DNA of 64,000 nucleotides from Nitrospirillum amazonense. GTDB lineage: Bacteria > Pseudomonadota > Alphaproteobacteria > Azospirillales > Azospirillaceae. The DNA lies in NCBI RefSeq assembly GCF_007828035.1, contig NZ_VITV01000009.1, positions 1 to 64,000 on the forward strand, read 5' to 3'. Shown here piece by piece: positions 33,454 to 43,016 of the stretch. The number at the start of each line of letters is the position of its first letter. Position 1 is the first letter of the stretch. Both the position numbers and the translations under genes were made by a program. The notes beneath the pieces were generated by a model. That model was not told the DNA's origin, ran no database searches, and saw only the letters and a program-made list of their open reading frames with translations.

Positions 33454-33569
33454 TTTCTCTCCATCAGTATATCCACCCGCCCCTTACACCGGGGACAGGG
33501 GGCGGTGGTCGGGGCCAGACTGGGCCTGGGCGCCGGAGGGTCGGGAGTGACAAGTGTGACGGGATTCGC

Positions 33570-34790
33570 ATGGACTCGCTGATCACGGCCGCCGGACGGG
33601 CATTGGCCCGGGGCGACCCGCTGGGCGCGCTGAACCGCGTCGCCCTGCGCGGTGACCCGCCGGCCCTGGCTCTGCGCGGCATCGCCATGGCGCAGCTGGG
33701 CGATCTTCCCCGGGCGCGGGCGCTGCTGCGTGACGCCATGCGCGGCTTCGGCCCGCAGGAGGCCGTGGCACGTGCGCGTTGTGTCGTGGCGGAGGCGGAA
33801 ATCGCGCTGGCCGCGCGCGACCTCGGCTTTTCCGCGACGACGCTGGATCGGGCGCGCGAGGTGCTGGAGGCGCGCGGCGACCGCGTGAATGCGGCGCACG
33901 CCCGGTACCTGGAAATCCGGCGCCTGCTATTGGTCGGCCGGCTGGATGAGGCGGAGGGGGCGCTGGCCCTGCTGGACCCCACCCCCTTCCCGCCCGCGCT
34001 ACGCGCCGTCCATGAACTGGTGGTGGCCGGCGTCGCCCTGCGGCGCGTGCGGGCGGAACCGGCCCGCGCGGCCCTGGCCCGCGCCGGACACGCCGCGCGA
34101 CAAGCTGGCATCCCGGCCCTGATGGCGGAGGTGGACGCTGCCGCCCGCGCCCTGACGCTGCCAGCCGCCCGCCTGCTGGTACGGGGAACGCAGCGGCTGC
34201 TGACGCTGGAGGAAGTCGAGGCGCTGCAGGCCGCGCCCATGCTGGTCGTGGATGCCTGCCGCCTGACGGTACGCGCCGGCGGCACCCTGGTTGCGCTGAC
34301 CCGCCGCCCCGTCCTGTTCACGCTGGCCCGTTCGCTGGCCGAGGCCTGGCCGGCCGACGTGTCGCGACAGACGCTTGTGGCCCGCGCCTTCCGCGCCAAG
34401 GACGCCGACGAGTCCCACCGGGCGCGCCTGCGGGTGGAAATCGGGCGGCTGCGGGCGTTGCTGCGGCCGCTGGCCCAGGTGCAGACCACCAGGCAGGGGT
34501 TCGCCCTGCAGCCCCTGGAAGCGGCCGACGTGGCGGTGCTGACCCTGCCGGAGGAGGATGCGCTGGCCAGCGTGCTGGCCTTGCTGGCGGATGGCGAGCC
34601 ATGGTCCAGTTCCGCCCTGGCCATGGCGCTGGGCACCAGCCAGCGCACCGTCCAGCGCGTGCTGGAAACGCTGGCGGCGGCGGGCAGGGCGCAGGCCTTC
34701 GGCCAGGGCCGGGCGCGGCGCTGGACCACCCCGCCCCTGCCAGGATTCACGACGACCTTGTTACTCCCCGCCTTCCTGCCGGGCGATTAG
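33570..34790 (+). CDS. TPR-containing winged-helix transcriptional regulator
   Basis: 406 residues. The first half is Ala/Leu/Arg-rich helical repeats resembling TPR. The middle (about 225-315) has an OmpR-type winged-helix pattern (SRQTLVARAFRAKDADE, RLRVEIGRLRALLRPL, TTRQGFALQP). The C-terminal part (about 330-385) is a second helix-turn-helix (SSALAMALGTSQRTVQRVLETL). Probably a regulator of the divergent DUF899 gene and of the propeller gene 31 bp downstream. The ATG at 33570 is used; longer upstream in-frame starts would read through the divergent promoter. Confidence 0.75.
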   Translation: MDSLITAAGRALARGDPLGALNRVALRGDPPALALRGIAMAQLGDLPRARALLRDAMRGFGPQEAVARARCVVAEAEIALAARDLGFSATTLDRAREVLEARGDRVNAAHARYLEIRRLLLVGRLDEAEGALALLDPTPFPPALRAVHELVVAGVALRRVRAEPARAALARAGHAARQAGIPALMAEVDAAARALTLPAARLLVRGTQRLLTLEEVEALQAAPMLVVDACRLTVRAGGTLVALTRRPVLFTLARSLAEAWPADVSRQTLVARAFRAKDADESHRARLRVEIGRLRALLRPLAQVQTTRQGFALQPLEAADVAVLTLPEEDALASVLALLADGEPWSSSALAMALGTSQRTVQRVLETLAAAGRAQAFGQGRARRWTTPPLPGFTTTLLLPAFLPGD

Positions 34791-34821
34791 CGTGGGACGA
34801 CATCCACCGGAGGCGACCCCC

Positions 34822-35457
34822 ATGAAACGATCAGCCGCTGAAATACTGCGCGAATACGGCCCCTTCCCCGACGTCGACCGCGTGCACGGGGTGACCTATG
34901 ACGGCCAGCAGGTCTGGTTCGCCGCGGGCGACCGGCTGAACGCCCTGGACCCGGAAGGCGGCGCCGTGCGGCGTTCCATCGAGGTCGCAGCCCACGCCGG
35001 CACAGCCTACGACGGGCGGCACCTGTACCAGATCGCCGAGAACCGCATCCAGAAGCTGGACCCCGCCACCGGCCAGGTGCTGTCCACCATTCCCGCCCCG
35101 GCCGGGGGTGCCGATTCCGGGCTGGCCTGGGCGGAGGGCACGCTGTGGGTCGGGGAATACCGCGCCCGCAAGATCCACCAGATCGACCCCGAGACGGGAG
35201 CCATCCTGCGCTCCATCGAGACCAACCGCTTCGTCACCGGGGTCACCTGGGTCGACGGGGAGCTGTGGCACGGGACCTGGGAAGGGGGCGAAAGCGACCT
35301 TCGCCACATCGACCCGCGCACGGGCGAGGTCCTGGAACAATTGGACATGCCGGCCGGCGCGGGCGTATCCGGGCTGGAATCCGATGGCGGCGACCGCTTC
35401 TTCTGCGGCGGCGGCGACAGCGGCACGCTGCGCGCCGTCCGCCGGCCCCGACCTTAA
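34822..35457 (+). CDS. Beta-propeller repeat protein (Vgb/NHL-like)
   Basis: 211 residues made of about five repeats of the type G(V/L)xW-x-GxLWxGxx-xxIxxIDPxTGxxLxxI, for example LWVGEYRARKIHQIDPETG. This resembles Vgb, NHL or glutamine-cyclotransferase-like propellers but is short for a full propeller. There is no signal peptide, so it is probably cytoplasmic. GGAGG precedes the ATG at 34822. Function unknown; cotranscribed with the upstream regulator. Confidence 0.7.
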   Translation: MKRSAAEILREYGPFPDVDRVHGVTYDGQQVWFAAGDRLNALDPEGGAVRRSIEVAAHAGTAYDGRHLYQIAENRIQKLDPATGQVLSTIPAPAGGADSGLAWAEGTLWVGEYRARKIHQIDPETGAILRSIETNRFVTGVTWVDGELWHGTWEGGESDLRHIDPRTGEVLEQLDMPAGAGVSGLESDGGDRFFCGGGDSGTLRAVRRPRP

Positions 35458-35467
35458 GGCCGCTGCA

Positions 35468-38434
35468 TCACCAAGGCCAGGCCGACAGCGCGCCACCGCC
35501 ATCGGCCGTTCCCGGCAGATCCGCCAGCATAAGCAGCAGCTGGTCGGCGGCACGCAGGTCGGCTGTATCCAGCCCTTCCTGGAAGCCGTCGCGCAGGGGC
35601 CGCAGCAGGGCCAGCGCCCGGCCCGGCTGCCCCTGGTCCATCCAAAGGCGGGCGAGGTCGATCGCAGCGCGCAGTTCCCATGCCTTGGCGGCCTGCCGGC
35701 GGCTCCACGCCAACGCGTCGTGCAGCAGCGCCTCCACCTCCGCCGCGTCGCGGCCCGGCAGGGTCCGCAGGACATCGGCCTTGACGCGCAGCAGCTCGGG
35801 CATGGTGAACAGTTCGCCGCTGGCTGTGCAGCGGTCGATGGCGGCGTCCACCAGGTCCAACGCCTCCCCCTGGCGGCCGCTGAGCTTGAGGCCCTGCGTC
35901 AGCGCCAGGCTGAAGGTGGTGGTCAGCAGCTCATACCGGGCGGCGCGCAGGCGGGCCAGGCTTTCCTCCAGCCAGTCCAGCGCGTCGCCGGCGCGGCCCT
36001 GCTGGACGGCCAGTTCCCCCCGCAGGCCCCCGCTGGCGGCGATGTACGGCCCCAGGGCGTTGACCTCGGCGGCGCGGGCGAAGTTGGCCAGGCTGACTTC
36101 CGCCTTCTCCAGATCGCCCGCCCACAGGTCGACCGACAGCGTCCACAGCAGAGCGATGCAGTGAGTGACCGCGTGCTCCAGCCCCGCCGCCTCGCGCACG
36201 GTGCGGGCGGCCACGGCCCGGGCCTGGTCGGCGTGGCCCATCAGCCACAGCGCGCGGGCCAGCGCGATACCCGAACGGTTGCGGTGGTCGAAGCCGTAAT
36301 AGATCGTCCGCCGCCGGTCGGACGGCATGCTCTGCCGGATGGAAAACTCCAGTTCCTGGCGCGCGCTGGCCTGGTCCCCCGCCAGGTGGTGTGAGATGCC
36401 GGCCAGGGAGGCCGCGACGGCCGCCGCCTCCGGCGTATCGATCACCTCGGCCACCTTCACCGCCATGTCGGCCCAGCCATGGGCCGTCGCGTAGTCGCCG
36501 ATCCTCTCATGGAAAATCTGCAGGCGTCCCAGCAGGCGCAGCTGGCTCCAATGGTCGTCCAGGGCGATGGCCACCGTCAGCGCGCGGCGCAGCGCCGTCT
36601 CCGCCGCCTCGCTGTTGCCACGGGTGAACATCAGCGCCAGGCCCAGCGCCGCCTGGATCTCCAGCTCCACCGCCGTGTCGCGGTGACCGTCCAGGTGCGC
36701 CACGGCCCGCGCGCACCAGTCGCGGCATTCCACCAGCAGCGACATGTTGGTGAAAACCGGCACGCTCGCCGCCGCCAGGCGGACGGCCAACGCCACATCG
36801 CCATCGGGGCCGAAGCTCCAATCCAGGGCGCTGCGTATGTTGCCCAGCTGGCGCGAGAAGTAATGGAAGCGATCCAGGCAGCGCCGATCGGAAAAGGCCG
36901 GCTCCTCCAGCTTGGCCACGAAAAAGGCCGCGTGCCGCCGGGCAACGGTGTGGAAGGCCTGCGGTCCCCGGCCCAGCAGCTTTTCCCGGGCGTAGGCGCG
37001 GGTCATTTCCAGCAGCCGATAGGTGCTGGCGTTGCCCAGGCGGTCGGGGGAAACCAGCGACTTGGTGGTCAGCTCATCCAAGGCCGCCACGGCCGCGTCG
37101 GTGGGCACGTCCTCATCCGTCACCACCTGCAGCGCCGCGTCGATGGAAAACGGGCCCAGGAAGACCGACAGGCGTTCCAGGGTCAGGCGCTCCGCCTCCG
37201 GCAGCAGGTTGTAGCTCCAATCCAGGGTGGCCTGCAGGGTCTGCTGGCGCGGCAGGGCGGTGCGGCGTCCGGCCCAGGCCAGGCTGAACCGCTCCCCCAG
37301 CAGCTGGGCCGTTGCCTCCAGCCCGTGGGCCGCCACCCGCACGGCCGTCAGTTCGATGGGCAGGGCCATGCCGTCCAGCCGGCCGCACATGTCGGATACC
37401 AGGCGGACGGCGTCGACATCGAAGCGCAACGCGCTGTTGCCGGCCGACGCCCGTTCCACGAACAGCGCCACCGCCGGATAGGCCAGCAGCGTGTCCAGCG
37501 ACAGGCCCTCGGCACCGGCATCGGGATAGGCCAGCGAGCCCAGCCAGTGCACATGCTCCGCCCGCACGCGCAGCGGCTCGCGGCTGGTGGCAAGGATACG
37601 GACCTGGGGGGCGGCGTCGATGAGGCGCTCCACCACCCGCGACACGGCGTCCACCAGATGCTCGCAGTTGTCCAGGATCAGCAACAGATGTTCCTGGCGG
37701 ACATGACCCAGGATGACCGCCATGGGGTCTTCGGACTGGACCAGCGTGCCCAACGCCGCCGCGATGGCGGAAGCCAGCAAGGCCGGATCTTCCAGGGTGC
37801 CCAGATCGACGAAGCGCACCTTGCCGTCGAAGTGGGGCATCAGCATGTGCCCCATCTCCACCGCCAGGGTGGTCTTGCCCACGCCGGCGGCGCCGACGAT
37901 GGTGAAGAGCGGCGTTTCCGGCACACGGCCCGTCAGCAATTGCACGTCCGCTTCCCGACCGAAGACCCGCGGCAGGCGGGCCGGCAGACGGCCGGCGGCG
38001 TCCATGGAATAGAGGCCGCCGTCACGGGGGGCCAAAGGGGCGACCGCCGGCGTTTCCGCCGCCGGGGCCGCCCGCTGCAGGGTGGCAACGAAAGCGTAGC
38101 CCACGCCCACCTGGGTCGCGATATAGCGGGCGCCGTTCTCGCCATCGCCCAGAATCTTGCGCAGGCCCGCCATATGGAAACGCAGGCTGCCATCCTCCAC
38201 CACCACGTCAGGCCACACGCGCTTCAGCAAGTCGCGCTTGGCGAGCACGCGGCCGGGCTGTTCCACCAGGGCGACCAGCAGATCGAAGGTGCGGCCGCCG
38301 ATCTCGACCGGAGCGCCGTCCCGGGTCAGCAGGCGTTCGCCCACGGTCAGGCGGAAGGGACCAAAGGCTACCGGGCCGTCCAGCAGTGAAACCTGGACCG
38401 GGGGGATTTGGGAAGAGGAAGACATGTCGTTCAC
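35468..38434 (-). CDS. Large transcriptional regulator: OmpR-type winged helix, NB-ARC-like ATPase, TPR
   Basis: 988 residues. The winged helix (about 22-115) includes LLTRDGAPVEIGGRTFDLLVAL and RDLLKRVWPDVVVEDGSLR. The ATPase has Walker A VGAAGVGKTTL (about 180) and Walker B LLLILDNCEHLVDA (about 260). The remaining 550 residues are helical TPR-like repeats. The architecture resembles SARP/MalT-like signal-integrating regulators. It is divergent from an MFS transporter and next to the epoxide-hydrolase-type operon, so these are its likely targets. The start is GTG at 38434; an ATG three codons later is the alternative. Confidence 0.87.
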   Translation of the reverse strand: MNDMSSSSQIPPVQVSLLDGPVAFGPFRLTVGERLLTRDGAPVEIGGRTFDLLVALVEQPGRVLAKRDLLKRVWPDVVVEDGSLRFHMAGLRKILGDGENGARYIATQVGVGYAFVATLQRAAPAAETPAVAPLAPRDGGLYSMDAAGRLPARLPRVFGREADVQLLTGRVPETPLFTIVGAAGVGKTTLAVEMGHMLMPHFDGKVRFVDLGTLEDPALLASAIAAALGTLVQSEDPMAVILGHVRQEHLLLILDNCEHLVDAVSRVVERLIDAAPQVRILATSREPLRVRAEHVHWLGSLAYPDAGAEGLSLDTLLAYPAVALFVERASAGNSALRFDVDAVRLVSDMCGRLDGMALPIELTAVRVAAHGLEATAQLLGERFSLAWAGRRTALPRQQTLQATLDWSYNLLPEAERLTLERLSVFLGPFSIDAALQVVTDEDVPTDAAVAALDELTTKSLVSPDRLGNASTYRLLEMTRAYAREKLLGRGPQAFHTVARRHAAFFVAKLEEPAFSDRRCLDRFHYFSRQLGNIRSALDWSFGPDGDVALAVRLAAASVPVFTNMSLLVECRDWCARAVAHLDGHRDTAVELEIQAALGLALMFTRGNSEAAETALRRALTVAIALDDHWSQLRLLGRLQIFHERIGDYATAHGWADMAVKVAEVIDTPEAAAVAASLAGISHHLAGDQASARQELEFSIRQSMPSDRRRTIYYGFDHRNRSGIALARALWLMGHADQARAVAARTVREAAGLEHAVTHCIALLWTLSVDLWAGDLEKAEVSLANFARAAEVNALGPYIAASGGLRGELAVQQGRAGDALDWLEESLARLRAARYELLTTTFSLALTQGLKLSGRQGEALDLVDAAIDRCTASGELFTMPELLRVKADVLRTLPGRDAAEVEALLHDALAWSRRQAAKAWELRAAIDLARLWMDQGQPGRALALLRPLRDGFQEGLDTADLRAADQLLLMLADLPGTADGGGALSAWPW

Positions 38435-38574
38435 AAACTGCCGCCTTTTCGCAGCGCGGTCGAGTCACAAGCCATCGCCAGGGCCACGGGTGGGCAGGTC
38501 CCGGCCGAAGGCGCGCTGACATCGAGGACAAATGTGTGGTGCTTTCATCCCTTCCCCGCAAGTTAGAGCGCGTT

Positions 38575-38586
38575 AGGCCTTGTGAG
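38575..38586 (+). promoter_or_regulatory. AGGCCTTGTGAG motif before the MFS gene
   Basis: AGGCCTTGTGAG lies between the large regulator (38434) and the MFS start (38648). A copy with one mismatch, AGGCCTTATGAG, is at 42114-42125 before an alpha/beta hydrolase, and a weaker one, ATGGCTTGTGAT, is at 44360-44371 before the epoxide-hydrolase-like gene. All three are preceded nearby by GTTA. The motif may be the binding site of the regulator. Confidence 0.4.
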
Positions 38587-38647
38587 ACATATGAATCCAG
38601 ACCAGCGGCCCCTATACAGCGGACCCGGAACATGGTCAGTCTCGGCG

Positions 38648-39883
38648 ATGCGCGCACACTGGTATTGTAAGTTGGGAACCAATTCCCGCCTGGCATTCTG
38701 GACCTCGTTCGCGGGGTTCAGTCTGGATGCCATGGATGTGCAGCTGTACGCCTTCATGCTGCCCGTCCTGGTGGCCTTATGGAATTTGACCCATGCGCAG
38801 GCCGGCCTGCTGGCCACGGTCACCCTGGTCTCTTCCGCCGCCGGCGGTTGGATCGCGGGGATGCTGGCCGACCGGCTGGGCCGCGTCCGGCTGCTGAAGG
38901 TCACCATCCTGGGCTTGGCCGTTTCAACTTGCCTGTGCGGCCTGGTCGACGGCTACGTGTCGTTCCTGGCGGCACGGGCGTTCCAGGGGCTGTGCTTCGG
39001 CAGCGAATGGACGGTGGGCGCCGTCCTGGTGGCGGAGGCCGCAGCCCCGGAATTCCGGGGCCGCATGGTAGGTGCCGCGCAGAGCGCCTGGCCGGTGGGC
39101 TGGGGCCTGGCCGCCGCCAGCGCCACCCTGATCCCCGCGCTGCTGCCGCCGGACTGGGGGTGGCGGGCGCCCTTCATGATTGGGCTGCCGCCGGCCCTTC
39201 TGGTGTTTATCTACCGCACGCGCATGAGCGAGACCGAGGCCTTCCTGCAATTGACGCGCGCCCGGCCCGCGTGGAACGGCATTTTCGCCGCCCCCGTGCT
39301 GCCCTCCACCCTCAAGGGCTGCCTGCTGACCACCGGCATGCACGGCGGCTATTGGGCCATCGCCACCTGGTGGCCGGCCATGCTGAAGGCGGAACGGGGG
39401 TTTTCCACCGGCACCGCCAGCCTGTATTTCGGCGCGCTGGTGGCCGGGTCCTTCCTGGGCTACGCCTTCGGCGCCTGGCTGGGCGACCGCAAAGGCCGGC
39501 GGAAAACCCTGGCCAGTTTCGCCCTGGGCGCCACCGCGCTGCTGCTGGCCTGCACGCTCTATCCCGTGTCCGACCAGGCGCTGTTGCTGTTGAGCTTCCC
39601 ATTGGGCTTCTTCGCGCTGGGCATGTTCAGCGTCATCGGCGCCGTCCTGGCGGAGCTATATCCGACCGCTCTGCGCGGGTCCGGCCTGGGCTTCTGCTAT
39701 AATTTCGGGCGGGGCATGGCGGGCATCACGCCCTTGCTGATCGGTGGCAGCATCCTGGGCCTGGGGCTCCGCCATGCCATCGGCCTGTACGCCATTGCCG
39801 CCTATGCCCTGGTCCTGCTGGCCGCCTTCCTGCTGCCCGAGACACGCGGGCAAGAGCTAAGGAGCGCGCCGGTGGAAAGCTAG
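38648..39883 (+). CDS. MFS transporter (sugar/organic-acid porter type)
   Basis: 411 residues with 12 membrane segments. TM1 carries FSLDAMDVQLYAF, and the loop ADRLGRVRLLK and the C-half GDRKGRRKT are MFS motif A forms, as in sialate or aromatic-acid proton symporters. An ATG at 38591 would add 19 residues but lies just after the AGGCCTTGTGAG motif, so 38648 is preferred. It is probably the importer for the hydrolase operon on the opposite strand. Convergent with the NTF2-like gene, gap 22 bp. Confidence 0.85.
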   Translation: MRAHWYCKLGTNSRLAFWTSFAGFSLDAMDVQLYAFMLPVLVALWNLTHAQAGLLATVTLVSSAAGGWIAGMLADRLGRVRLLKVTILGLAVSTCLCGLVDGYVSFLAARAFQGLCFGSEWTVGAVLVAEAAAPEFRGRMVGAAQSAWPVGWGLAAASATLIPALLPPDWGWRAPFMIGLPPALLVFIYRTRMSETEAFLQLTRARPAWNGIFAAPVLPSTLKGCLLTTGMHGGYWAIATWWPAMLKAERGFSTGTASLYFGALVAGSFLGYAFGAWLGDRKGRRKTLASFALGATALLLACTLYPVSDQALLLLSFPLGFFALGMFSVIGAVLAELYPTALRGSGLGFCYNFGRGMAGITPLLIGGSILGLGLRHAIGLYAIAAYALVLLAAFLLPETRGQELRSAPVES

Positions 39884-39905
39884 GACGGCGGCACAACCCC
39901 AAGCC

Positions 39906-40370
39906 TTACAGTCCCAGCTCTGAAAGCGAGGGGTGGTCGGCGGGGCGGACACCCAGCCGCCAGCGCAGCATGCGCTCATGTTCCTGTATGGGATGCTCGT
40001 TCACGCTGGTCAGGCGACGGCAGATCAGGCCGGTTTCGTCATACTGCCATGCCTCGTTGCCGTAGGCGCGGAACCAGGTGCCGCTGTCGTTGCGGAACTC
40101 GCTGGCGAAGCGGACGGCGACGCGGGCGCCATGCGACGCCCAAAGTTCCTTGATGGTCCGCATCTCGATCTCGCGGCGCCATTTGCGGGTGACGAAGGTT
40201 CGGATCTGCTCCCGCCCCCACAGGAAGTCGGCACGGCTGCGCCAGTGGCAGTCTATGCGGTGGCTGAGGACCACGACATCGAGATCGCGCAGGTTCCAGC
40301 CATCCTCCGCCGTCCGCACCCGTTCGATCAGGTTGGGGTCCAGAGTCGGCGCCGCGTTATGCGTGGTCAT
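39906..40370 (-). CDS. DUF1348 / NTF2-like (SnoaL-type) protein
   Basis: 154 residues; DCHWRSRADFLWGREQIRTF, KWRREIEMRTIKELWA and NDSGTWFRAYGNE are characteristic of DUF1348, a cone-shaped NTF2-like fold. The family has no settled reaction. It is the last gene of a five-gene minus-strand unit with hydrolases and cytochrome P460, 38 bp after P460. Confidence 0.85.
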   Translation of the reverse strand: MTTHNAAPTLDPNLIERVRTAEDGWNLRDLDVVVLSHRIDCHWRSRADFLWGREQIRTFVTRKWRREIEMRTIKELWASHGARVAVRFASEFRNDSGTWFRAYGNEAWQYDETGLICRRLTSVNEHPIQEHERMLRWRLGVRPADHPSLSELGL

Positions 40371-40408
40371 GAGATGTCCTTAAATTCAAAGACAGCGGCG
40401 CGGCCGCA

Positions 40409-40939
40409 TCAGGGCGCATACCGGGTGAAGACATAATCCCGGTCCGCCACCAGCGCCTGGTGGCAGCCCCAGCAGGTTTCATGCTGGGCCTGGTCCGCTG
40501 GCTGGCCGTTGACGAAACGGCCGAAGCCCCAGCCCCCGGTGGCGGCGTAGCGCTTGCTGTCCTTGACCATGATCTGCACCGTGGTCGCCGCCCCGGGAAC
40601 GGAGGCGGTGGCGAACTCTGGCGACTGGGTATGCTTCCATGCCAGCTTCACCAGGACGGTGCCGTCCGGGAACGGCAGCGTGCCCGCCTGATAGGCCTTG
40701 ATGGCCGTGGTGTTGCCCACGATGGCGCGCAGCTCATCCAAGGGCGCCGCCTCCTGCGCCGGCGCCACCAGCTGCCAGGCGCGATATCCCTCGGGAATGG
40801 TCACGCCATAGAGGGGGGAGGCGGCGCCGGCATTCGCGCCATCCCGCGCCCCTTCGGCCGACGCCCCCGTCGGCGCCAAGGACAGGGCCGTGGCGGCTAG
40901 CGTGCCAGCCACCAGCAGCGTGCTTGTGAACAGTCGCAT
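40409..40939 (-). CDS. Cytochrome P460-family haem protein
   Basis: 176 residues. Signal peptide 1-28 (ends GASAEG). The body has PEGYRAWQLV, LPFPDGTVLVKLAWK and KRYAATGGWGFGRF, typical of the P460 / cytochrome c'-beta fold, and a single haem site CWGCH near the C-terminus. It is periplasmic. Known relatives oxidise hydroxylamine or bind NO, but many have unknown roles. The ATG at 40939 has GAGGGA 7 bp upstream. Presence in an operon of alpha/beta hydrolases is unusual. Confidence 0.85.
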   Translation of the reverse strand: MRLFTSTLLVAGTLAATALSLAPTGASAEGARDGANAGAASPLYGVTIPEGYRAWQLVAPAQEAAPLDELRAIVGNTTAIKAYQAGTLPFPDGTVLVKLAWKHTQSPEFATASVPGAATTVQIMVKDSKRYAATGGWGFGRFVNGQPADQAQHETCWGCHQALVADRDYVFTRYAP

Positions 40940-40949
40940 GGCACGTCCC

Positions 40950-42005
40950 TCACATCTTGTCGGCATCGATGACGGCGCGGACAAAGTCCTCGGGCGCCTC
41001 CTGCGGCAGGTTGTGCCCGATGCCGCCGGTCACCAGGCGATGGGCGTACTTGCCGGTGAACTTCTTGGCGTAGGCCGCCGGCTGCGGATGCGGGGCGCCG
41101 TTGGCATCGCCTTCCATGGTGATGGTGGGGACACCGATGGCGGGCGCCTGGGCCAGCCGCTTCTCCAGCTCATCGAATTGCGCCTCGCCTTCCGCCAGGC
41201 CTAGCCGCCAACGGTAGTTGTGGATGACGATATCGACATGGTCCGGATTGTCGAAGGACGCCGCGGAGCGATCGAAGGTGGCGTCGTCGAAGCCCCACTT
41301 CGGCGAGGCTAGGCGCCAGATCAGCTTGGAAAACTCATGAGTGTTGGCGGCATAGCCTGCCCGGCCGCGTTCGGTGGCGAAATAGAATTGGTACCACCAC
41401 TGCAGCTCCGCCGCCGGCGGCAGCGGGGCCTTGCCGGCCGCCTGGCTGCCGATGAGATAGCCGCTGACCGACACCATGGCCTTGCAGCGCTCCGGCCACA
41501 GCGCGGCCAGGATGTTGACGGTACGCGCGCCCCAGTCGAAGCCGGCGACCACCGCCTGGCGGATGTTCAGCGCGTCCATGAAGGCGATGGCGTCCACGGC
41601 CAGGGCCGCCTGCTCGCCATTGCGCATCGCGTTGGTGTCGCGCAGGCGCGTCGTGCCATAGCCGCGCAGGTGGGGCACGATCACGCGATAGCCGGCGGCG
41701 GCCAGCTTGGGTGCCACCTCCGCGAAGGCGTGGATGTCATAGGGCCAGCCGTGGAACAGCAGCACCGGCTTGCCATCGGCGGGCCCGATGTCGGCGTAGC
41801 CCACGGTCAGGGGGCCAGCGTCGATCCGCTTCAGCGACGCGAAGGGGTCGGCGCCGCCGCCCGCCGGCTTGGCGGTGGGCGTGGCGGCCGCCGCCCGGGC
41901 GGACGCCATGCCCCCTAAGGTGGCAGCCACGGCCGCCGCGGCGCCGGCCCCCAGCAGCTGGCGCCGCCGCTGGTCGATCTTGTCGAAGGGGTTCGTGAGG
42001 TTCAT
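40950..42005 (-). CDS. Tat-exported alpha/beta hydrolase, epoxide-hydrolase-like
   Basis: 351 residues. A twin-arginine-like leader (DQRRRQLLGAGAAAA) is followed by an alpha/beta hydrolase core with HGWPYD (oxyanion HGxP), nucleophile elbow GFDWGA (Asp about 155, as in epoxide hydrolases and dehalogenases) and the terminal His in GGIGHNLPQEAP. It should act in the periplasm on an epoxide, halide or ester. It ends 10 bp before P460. A copy of the AGGCCTTATGAG motif lies 109 bp upstream. Confidence 0.87.
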   Translation of the reverse strand: MNLTNPFDKIDQRRRQLLGAGAAAAVAATLGGMASARAAAATPTAKPAGGGADPFASLKRIDAGPLTVGYADIGPADGKPVLLFHGWPYDIHAFAEVAPKLAAAGYRVIVPHLRGYGTTRLRDTNAMRNGEQAALAVDAIAFMDALNIRQAVVAGFDWGARTVNILAALWPERCKAMVSVSGYLIGSQAAGKAPLPPAAELQWWYQFYFATERGRAGYAANTHEFSKLIWRLASPKWGFDDATFDRSAASFDNPDHVDIVIHNYRWRLGLAEGEAQFDELEKRLAQAPAIGVPTITMEGDANGAPHPQPAAYAKKFTGKYAHRLVTGGIGHNLPQEAPEDFVRAVIDADKM

Positions 42006-42113
42006 GACCCAATCACCTTTGATCCGGCGGGGGGAGTCCCGTCCCGCCCGCGTTGCGTTTTCGTCAGAGCTCAGAATAACGATCGGTGCCGGACAGGCCC
42101 GTTATGTGTCGTG

Positions 42114-42125
42114 AGGCCTTATGAG
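42114..42125 (+). promoter_or_regulatory. AGGCCTTATGAG motif upstream of the alpha/beta hydrolase
   Basis: Matches the element at 38575-38586 in 11 of 12 positions. The bases just before it (GTTATGTGTCGTGAGGC, 42101-42117) also resemble GTTATGGCTTGTGATGC at 44357-44373. It sits in a 190-bp gap between two hydrolase genes, so the downstream hydrolase-P460-DUF1348 part may have its own promoter. Confidence 0.4.
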
Positions 42126-42195
42126 CGGGCCGCGCCGATGACGGTGTCGATGCCGTGGTGCCGATGCGGTACACGGGCCTTCCCCTTTTCTGCGA

Positions 42196-42987
42196 TCAGG
42201 GCGCCGGGCTGGCGGCGGCCTTTTCGATCAGGGCGGCGACGGTGCCGGGATGCGACACCATCACGACGTGGGATCCGCCCTTGACCACCACCGTGCCGTG
42301 GGAATGCGCCCGCTCGGCCATGAAGGCCAGGGCCTGGGGCGGAATGTTCCTGTCCTGGTCGCCGTAGACGAACCAGGAAGGAACACGGTGCCAGGCGCCC
42401 TCGCCCGACGCCTCGCCCAAGGCGGCCTGGGCGATGGGGCGTTGCGTCGCCGCCATCAGCTTGGCCTCGGCCGCCGGCACATCGGCGGCGAACTGGTCGG
42501 GGAAGCGTTCCTGTTGGATGTAGAGGTCCTTGCCCCCATCCGACAGGGTCACGGCCGGGGCCAGCGTGGGGGCCAGAGTGCTGCCGGGGAACTTACCGCT
42601 GAGGCCCGCCGCCGTCTCCCCCGCCTCGGGCGCGAAGGCGGCGACGAACACCAGAGACTGCACGTTGGCCTTGCCATTGGCCGCTTCGCTGATGACGGAA
42701 CCGCCATAGGAATGGCCGACCAGCACCACCGGCCCCGGGATGCTGGCCACGACGTCGGCCACGGCGGCGGCATCGCTTTTAACACCGCGCAGCGGGTTGG
42801 CGGCGGCCACCACCGGATAGCCGTCCTTTTCCAGGGTGCGGATGACACCGTTCCAGCTGGACGCGTCGGCGAAGGCGCCGTGCACCAGGACGATGGTGGG
42901 CTTCGGGGGCTTGGCGATCGTCTCGGCGGCGGCAACGCCGGCCGTCAGCAGCGCCACCGTGACGGCGGCGGCGAAGAGTTTCTTCAT
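42196..42987 (-). CDS. Secreted alpha/beta hydrolase (serine nucleophile)
   Basis: 263 residues. Signal peptide 1-22 (ends GVAAAE), oxyanion VLVHGAFADASSW, nucleophile elbow GHSYGG with Ser about 100, and terminal GGSHVVMVSHP with His. It resembles small salicylate-esterase/AB-hydrolase-6 proteins. The ATG at 42987 is chosen because AAGGAA sits 6 bp upstream. It follows the epoxide-hydrolase-like gene by 29 bp. Probable periplasmic esterase. Confidence 0.87.
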   Translation of the reverse strand: MKKLFAAAVTVALLTAGVAAAETIAKPPKPTIVLVHGAFADASSWNGVIRTLEKDGYPVVAAANPLRGVKSDAAAVADVVASIPGPVVLVGHSYGGSVISEAANGKANVQSLVFVAAFAPEAGETAAGLSGKFPGSTLAPTLAPAVTLSDGGKDLYIQQERFPDQFAADVPAAEAKLMAATQRPIAQAALGEASGEGAWHRVPSWFVYGDQDRNIPPQALAFMAERAHSHGTVVVKGGSHVVMVSHPGTVAALIEKAAASPAP

Positions 42988-43016
42988 GATCATTTCCTTG
43001 GGAGGGAGAGGACCGC

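Noticed and set aside
35017-36394. Open frames continuing the propeller gene rightwards on the plus strand
   Set aside because: They overlap the well-supported 988-residue regulator on the other strand and are low-complexity Arg/Pro/Gln sequence.
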